The notes under the pieces were generated by a model. It did no database searches. It saw only the letters and a list, made by a program, of their open reading frames with translations, and was not told the DNA's origin. From Spirochaetota bacterium (GTDB lineage Bacteria; Spirochaetota; Spirochaetia; Treponematales; Breznakiellaceae): DNA of 7,248 nt. Position 1 is the first letter of the stretch. Every line of letters begins with the position of its first letter. Below, piece by piece: positions 4,948-7,248 of the stretch. Where the stretch lies: the NCBI GenBank assembly GCA_023398155.1, contig JAEWSV010000279.1, forward strand, positions 1-7,248, written 5' to 3'. The translations under genes and the position numbers were made by a program.

Positions 4948-6351
4948 ATGGAGATTCCGCCGCTCGACCGCGATTCCCCGATCACGCTCTCCCGTCAGCT
5001 CCTGGAATGGTTCCGAGCGGCCGCCTCGGACGGCTCGCTCCCCGCGGGCGAGGAGCTACCGGCCACGCGAGCCTTGGCCCGCGAGCTCGGCGTTTCGCGG
5101 AACACCGTTTGCGAGGCCTACGACCTCCTCGTCGCGGAAGGCTACATCGAGTGCGGAACGGGCCGCCGCGCGCGCGTCGCGGGCGGCCTCGCGCTCCAGG
5201 GCGCGCCTCCCGGCGCGAGCGGCGGCGCCTCCGTTGCGCCTCCGCGCCTACCTCCCATAGAAACGGACCTCAGGACCGGCCTGCCCGATCCCGGCTCCCT
5301 GCCGAAGAAGGCTTGGGCCCGCGCCCTCCTCTTGGCCGCCGAGAATGCCGAACCGGGCGACTGGCTCTACGGGCCCGCGGCGGGGCATCCCGCGCTCCGC
5401 GCGGAGATCGCCTCCTACCTCTTCCGCAACCGGGGTATGCGCGTCGCCGCCGATCGCGTATTCGTGACCGCGGGCGCCACCCACGCCCTCCACATCCTGG
5501 CCACGGTGATGGCGCGGAGCGGCCGGCCCGCCGCTGTGGAAGATCCCTGCCACCTCGGCCTGCTGCGCACGTTCAAGCTCGCGGGACTTCCCGTGGTGAG
5601 CGTGGAAGCCGACGAGTCGGGCATGAAGACGGGGAACCTCGCCGGCGTGGACGCGGGACTCGCGTACGTTACTCCATCGCACCATTTCCCGCTCGGCGGC
5701 ATCCTGGGCGCGGATCGGCGCGCGCAGCTCATCCGCTGGGCGCGCGACCGCGAGGCTTGGATAGCCGAAGACGATTACGACTCGGAGTTCCGCTATTCGG
5801 GGCCGCCCGTCGCCCCGCTATGGACCATGGACGCGGACCGGACCGTGTACGTCGGGACTTTCAGCAAGACCTTCTTCCCCGCGCTCCGCATCGGTTTCGC
5901 AGTCGTGCCGCCCGCGCTGGAAAAGGAATGGAAAGAGGCGCGCGTCCACGCCGACGTCCAGAATCCCGTCTTCGAGCAGCTCGCCCTCGCGCGGCTCCTC
6001 GCCGACCGGACCATCGACCGCCACGTGGCCAAGATGCGGCGGCTCTACGCGCGCCGGAGGGCCGCCCTCCTCGCCGCGCTCTCCGCATCCTTCGGCGACG
6101 GAATCCGCGTGCTCGGGGACGCATCGGGCCTCCACGTCGCCGTACGCTTCGCGGGCGTCCGCTTCGATCGGGACCTCGTGGGTAGGGCGCGGGAGCGGGG
6201 CATCAGGCTCGTCTCGGCCGAGCGCCACTCGGTCGCGGGCGGAGCCTGGCAGGATACGCTGCTCCTCGGTTACGGCCACCTGGACGAGGCGAGATTGGCT
6301 ACGGGCGTAGGCCGGATCGCCGCGTTCCTCTCAGGCGGCCGCGCTCCCTGA
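4948..6351 (+). CDS. MocR/PdxR-type regulator: GntR HTH fused to PLP aminotransferase-like domain
   Basis: A 467-residue cytoplasmic regulator of normal family length. Residues 12-78 are a GntR winged HTH (LPATRALARELGVSRNTVCE, then a GYIECGTGRRARV wing). A Pro/Gly/Ala linker (79-104) leads to a fold-type I aminotransferase domain. The PLP site looks intact: DDYDSEFRY with Asp275 and Tyr277, TPSHHFPLG, and GTFSKTFFPALRIGF with Lys307 as the Schiff-base lysine. Such proteins use PLP, often with an amine or amino acid, as effector to switch transcription and rarely catalyse transamination. The ATG at 4948 has GGGGAGGG immediately upstream. Its divergent EamA partner and the CTGGTTA repeat between them are the likely targets, together with its own promoter. 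Vitamin B6 (PdxR-like), GABA/amine or taurine control cannot be told apart here. Confidence 0.95.
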   Translation: MEIPPLDRDSPITLSRQLLEWFRAAASDGSLPAGEELPATRALARELGVSRNTVCEAYDLLVAEGYIECGTGRRARVAGGLALQGAPPGASGGASVAPPRLPPIETDLRTGLPDPGSLPKKAWARALLLAAENAEPGDWLYGPAAGHPALRAEIASYLFRNRGMRVAADRVFVTAGATHALHILATVMARSGRPAAVEDPCHLGLLRTFKLAGLPVVSVEADESGMKTGNLAGVDAGLAYVTPSHHFPLGGILGADRRAQLIRWARDREAWIAEDDYDSEFRYSGPPVAPLWTMDADRTVYVGTFSKTFFPALRIGFAVVPPALEKEWKEARVHADVQNPVFEQLALARLLADRTIDRHVAKMRRLYARRRAALLAALSASFGDGIRVLGDASGLHVAVRFAGVRFDRDLVGRARERGIRLVSAERHSVAGGAWQDTLLLGYGHLDEARLATGVGRIAAFLSGGRAP

Positions 6352-6352
6352 G

Positions 6353-7248
6353 TTATTCTTCCCGATCCAGGACTTCCGCGCGATCCGCGAGCGTCACGTC
6401 GAGCTTGACGGTCTTGTTGCCCCGGACCAGTTCCACCGCGACCTTGTCCCCCGGCTTGTTGTCCTCCAGGGCGGAGTACAGATCCGCGAGGCGGGTCACC
6501 TTCATGCCGTCCACCGCGGTGACGATGTCGCCGCCCAGGTAGATCACGCTCGAACCGTAGCGCACGGCCTCCGACCCGCCGCGGAGCCCTGCCCGTTCGG
6601 CGTAGCCGCCGCGCTTAGTGCGGGAGATGAGGAGCCCCTTGGAAACGGGGAACTTGGCGTACTCTACGAGGGCGGGGAAGAGCTGGACTACGGACGCGTC
6701 TATCCAGCCGCGGCGTACGCGGCCGTACTGGATGAGCTCGGCGACGACGCGTTTCGCGGTGTTGACCGGAACGGCGAAGCCGATGCCCACCGAGCCCCCC
6801 GAGGGCGAATAGATCATCGTGTTGACGCCGATCATGCGGCCCTGGGCGTCCAGGAGGGGGCCGCCCGAGTTTCCTGGATTGATGGATGCGTCGGTTTGGA
6901 TCATGTCGCGGATGATGTTCTCCCGCGACGTCTGGATGGGCCTGCCGAGGCCGGAGACGATGCCGACCGTGAGCGTGCGTTCCAGGGCGAAGGGGTTGCC
7001 GATGGCGAGGACCTTCTGGCCCACGCGGAGGTTGCGCGACTCGCCGAAAGGCACGGTGATGAGCTCGACGCCGCGGGGCGGATCGAACTTGAGGACCGCG
7101 AGGTCGTTCTCGGGATCGGTGCCGATGACCTTCCCTTCGAACTGGGATCCGTCGGCCAGGTTCACGAATATTTTGTAGGCCTTTTCCACCACGTGGTTGT
7201 TGGTAAGGACGTAGCCCCGCGTGTCGATGATGGAGCCCGAGCCCGAGC
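6353..7248 (-). CDS. HtrA/DegP-family (S1C) trypsin-like serine protease with PDZ domain, N-terminus outside window
   Basis: A periplasmic-type protease for misfolded envelope proteins. The visible 297 codons are open to the right edge, beginning with the conserved GSGSIIDTRGYVLTNNHVV. All three catalytic residues are present: His in NNHVV (codon 7195-7193), Asp in ENDLAVLKF (7105-7103) and Ser in NPGNSGGPL (6868-6866). After the protease domain a single PDZ domain follows (GLLISRTKRGGYAERAGLRG, then GGDIVTAVDGMKV and KVAVELVRGNK), ending DREE. Roughly 60-100 N-terminal residues, including any signal or membrane anchor, are missing, so DegP-, DegQ- or DegS-like topology cannot be decided. The GTG at 7192 is an internal Val codon, not the start. 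The gene converges on mocR with one base between the stop codons and no terminator between them. Confidence 0.95.
   Translation of the reverse strand, partial: SGSGSIIDTRGYVLTNNHVVEKAYKIFVNLADGSQFEGKVIGTDPENDLAVLKFDPPRGVELITVPFGESRNLRVGQKVLAIGNPFALERTLTVGIVSGLGRPIQTSRENIIRDMIQTDASINPGNSGGPLLDAQGRMIGVNTMIYSPSGGSVGIGFAVPVNTAKRVVAELIQYGRVRRGWIDASVVQLFPALVEYAKFPVSKGLLISRTKRGGYAERAGLRGGSEAVRYGSSVIYLGGDIVTAVDGMKVTRLADLYSALEDNKPGDKVAVELVRGNKTVKLDVTLADRAEVLDREE

Noticed and set aside
4887..6185. 432-codon plus-strand frame overlapping mocR
   Set aside because: Arg/Pro-rich shadow of the MocR gene, whose own frame has an intact HTH and PLP site.

Overview
The window is a GC-rich bacterial chromosome segment holding eight complete genes and two edge-truncated ones. 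GC is highest in the transporter/MocR half and visibly lower in the 1.45-2.85 kb part. The taxon cannot be fixed from sequence alone. Two lipoprotein signal peptides (one with a relaxed A-V-S-C lipobox), UvrB and an HtrA-type protease point to a diderm, and a GC-rich spirochaete-like organism is a weak guess.

Left part (1-2834). The 5' end of uvrB (nucleotide excision repair) reads leftward off the edge. Diverging from it is a tight cluster on the plus strand: a flavodoxin-fold protein with a lipoprotein signal peptide (766-1455), a 69-residue unrecognised protein 14 bases later (1470-1679), and a regulator made of two tandem XRE-type HTH units (1676-2209) that starts in an ATGA overlap with the small gene. 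A 33-nt hairpin without a T-run follows the regulator's stop codon. Then comes a second lipoprotein with an Asp/Gly/Pro-rich tether and a beta-rich body (2301-2834). This group is the least ordinary part of the window. It may be an envelope-associated unit with its own regulator, but no joint function can be proved from sequence.

Middle part (2920-4839). Two ten-helix EamA (drug/metabolite transporter superfamily) permeases face each other tail to tail. The leftward one has no stop codon after its last helix. Its frame runs on for about 120 residues, 88 of them antisense to the end of its neighbour.

Right part (4840-7248). The leftward EamA gene diverges from a MocR/PdxR-type regulator (GntR wHTH fused to an aminotransferase-like PLP domain). 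The 108-bp intergenic region carries a CTGGTTA direct repeat 33 bp apart, which suits a MocR operator. A PLP-responsive regulator controlling a vitamin B6, amino-acid or amine permease is the natural reading. One base after the mocR stop, an HtrA/DegP-type serine protease runs in from the right edge with its whole catalytic triad present and its N-terminus cut off.
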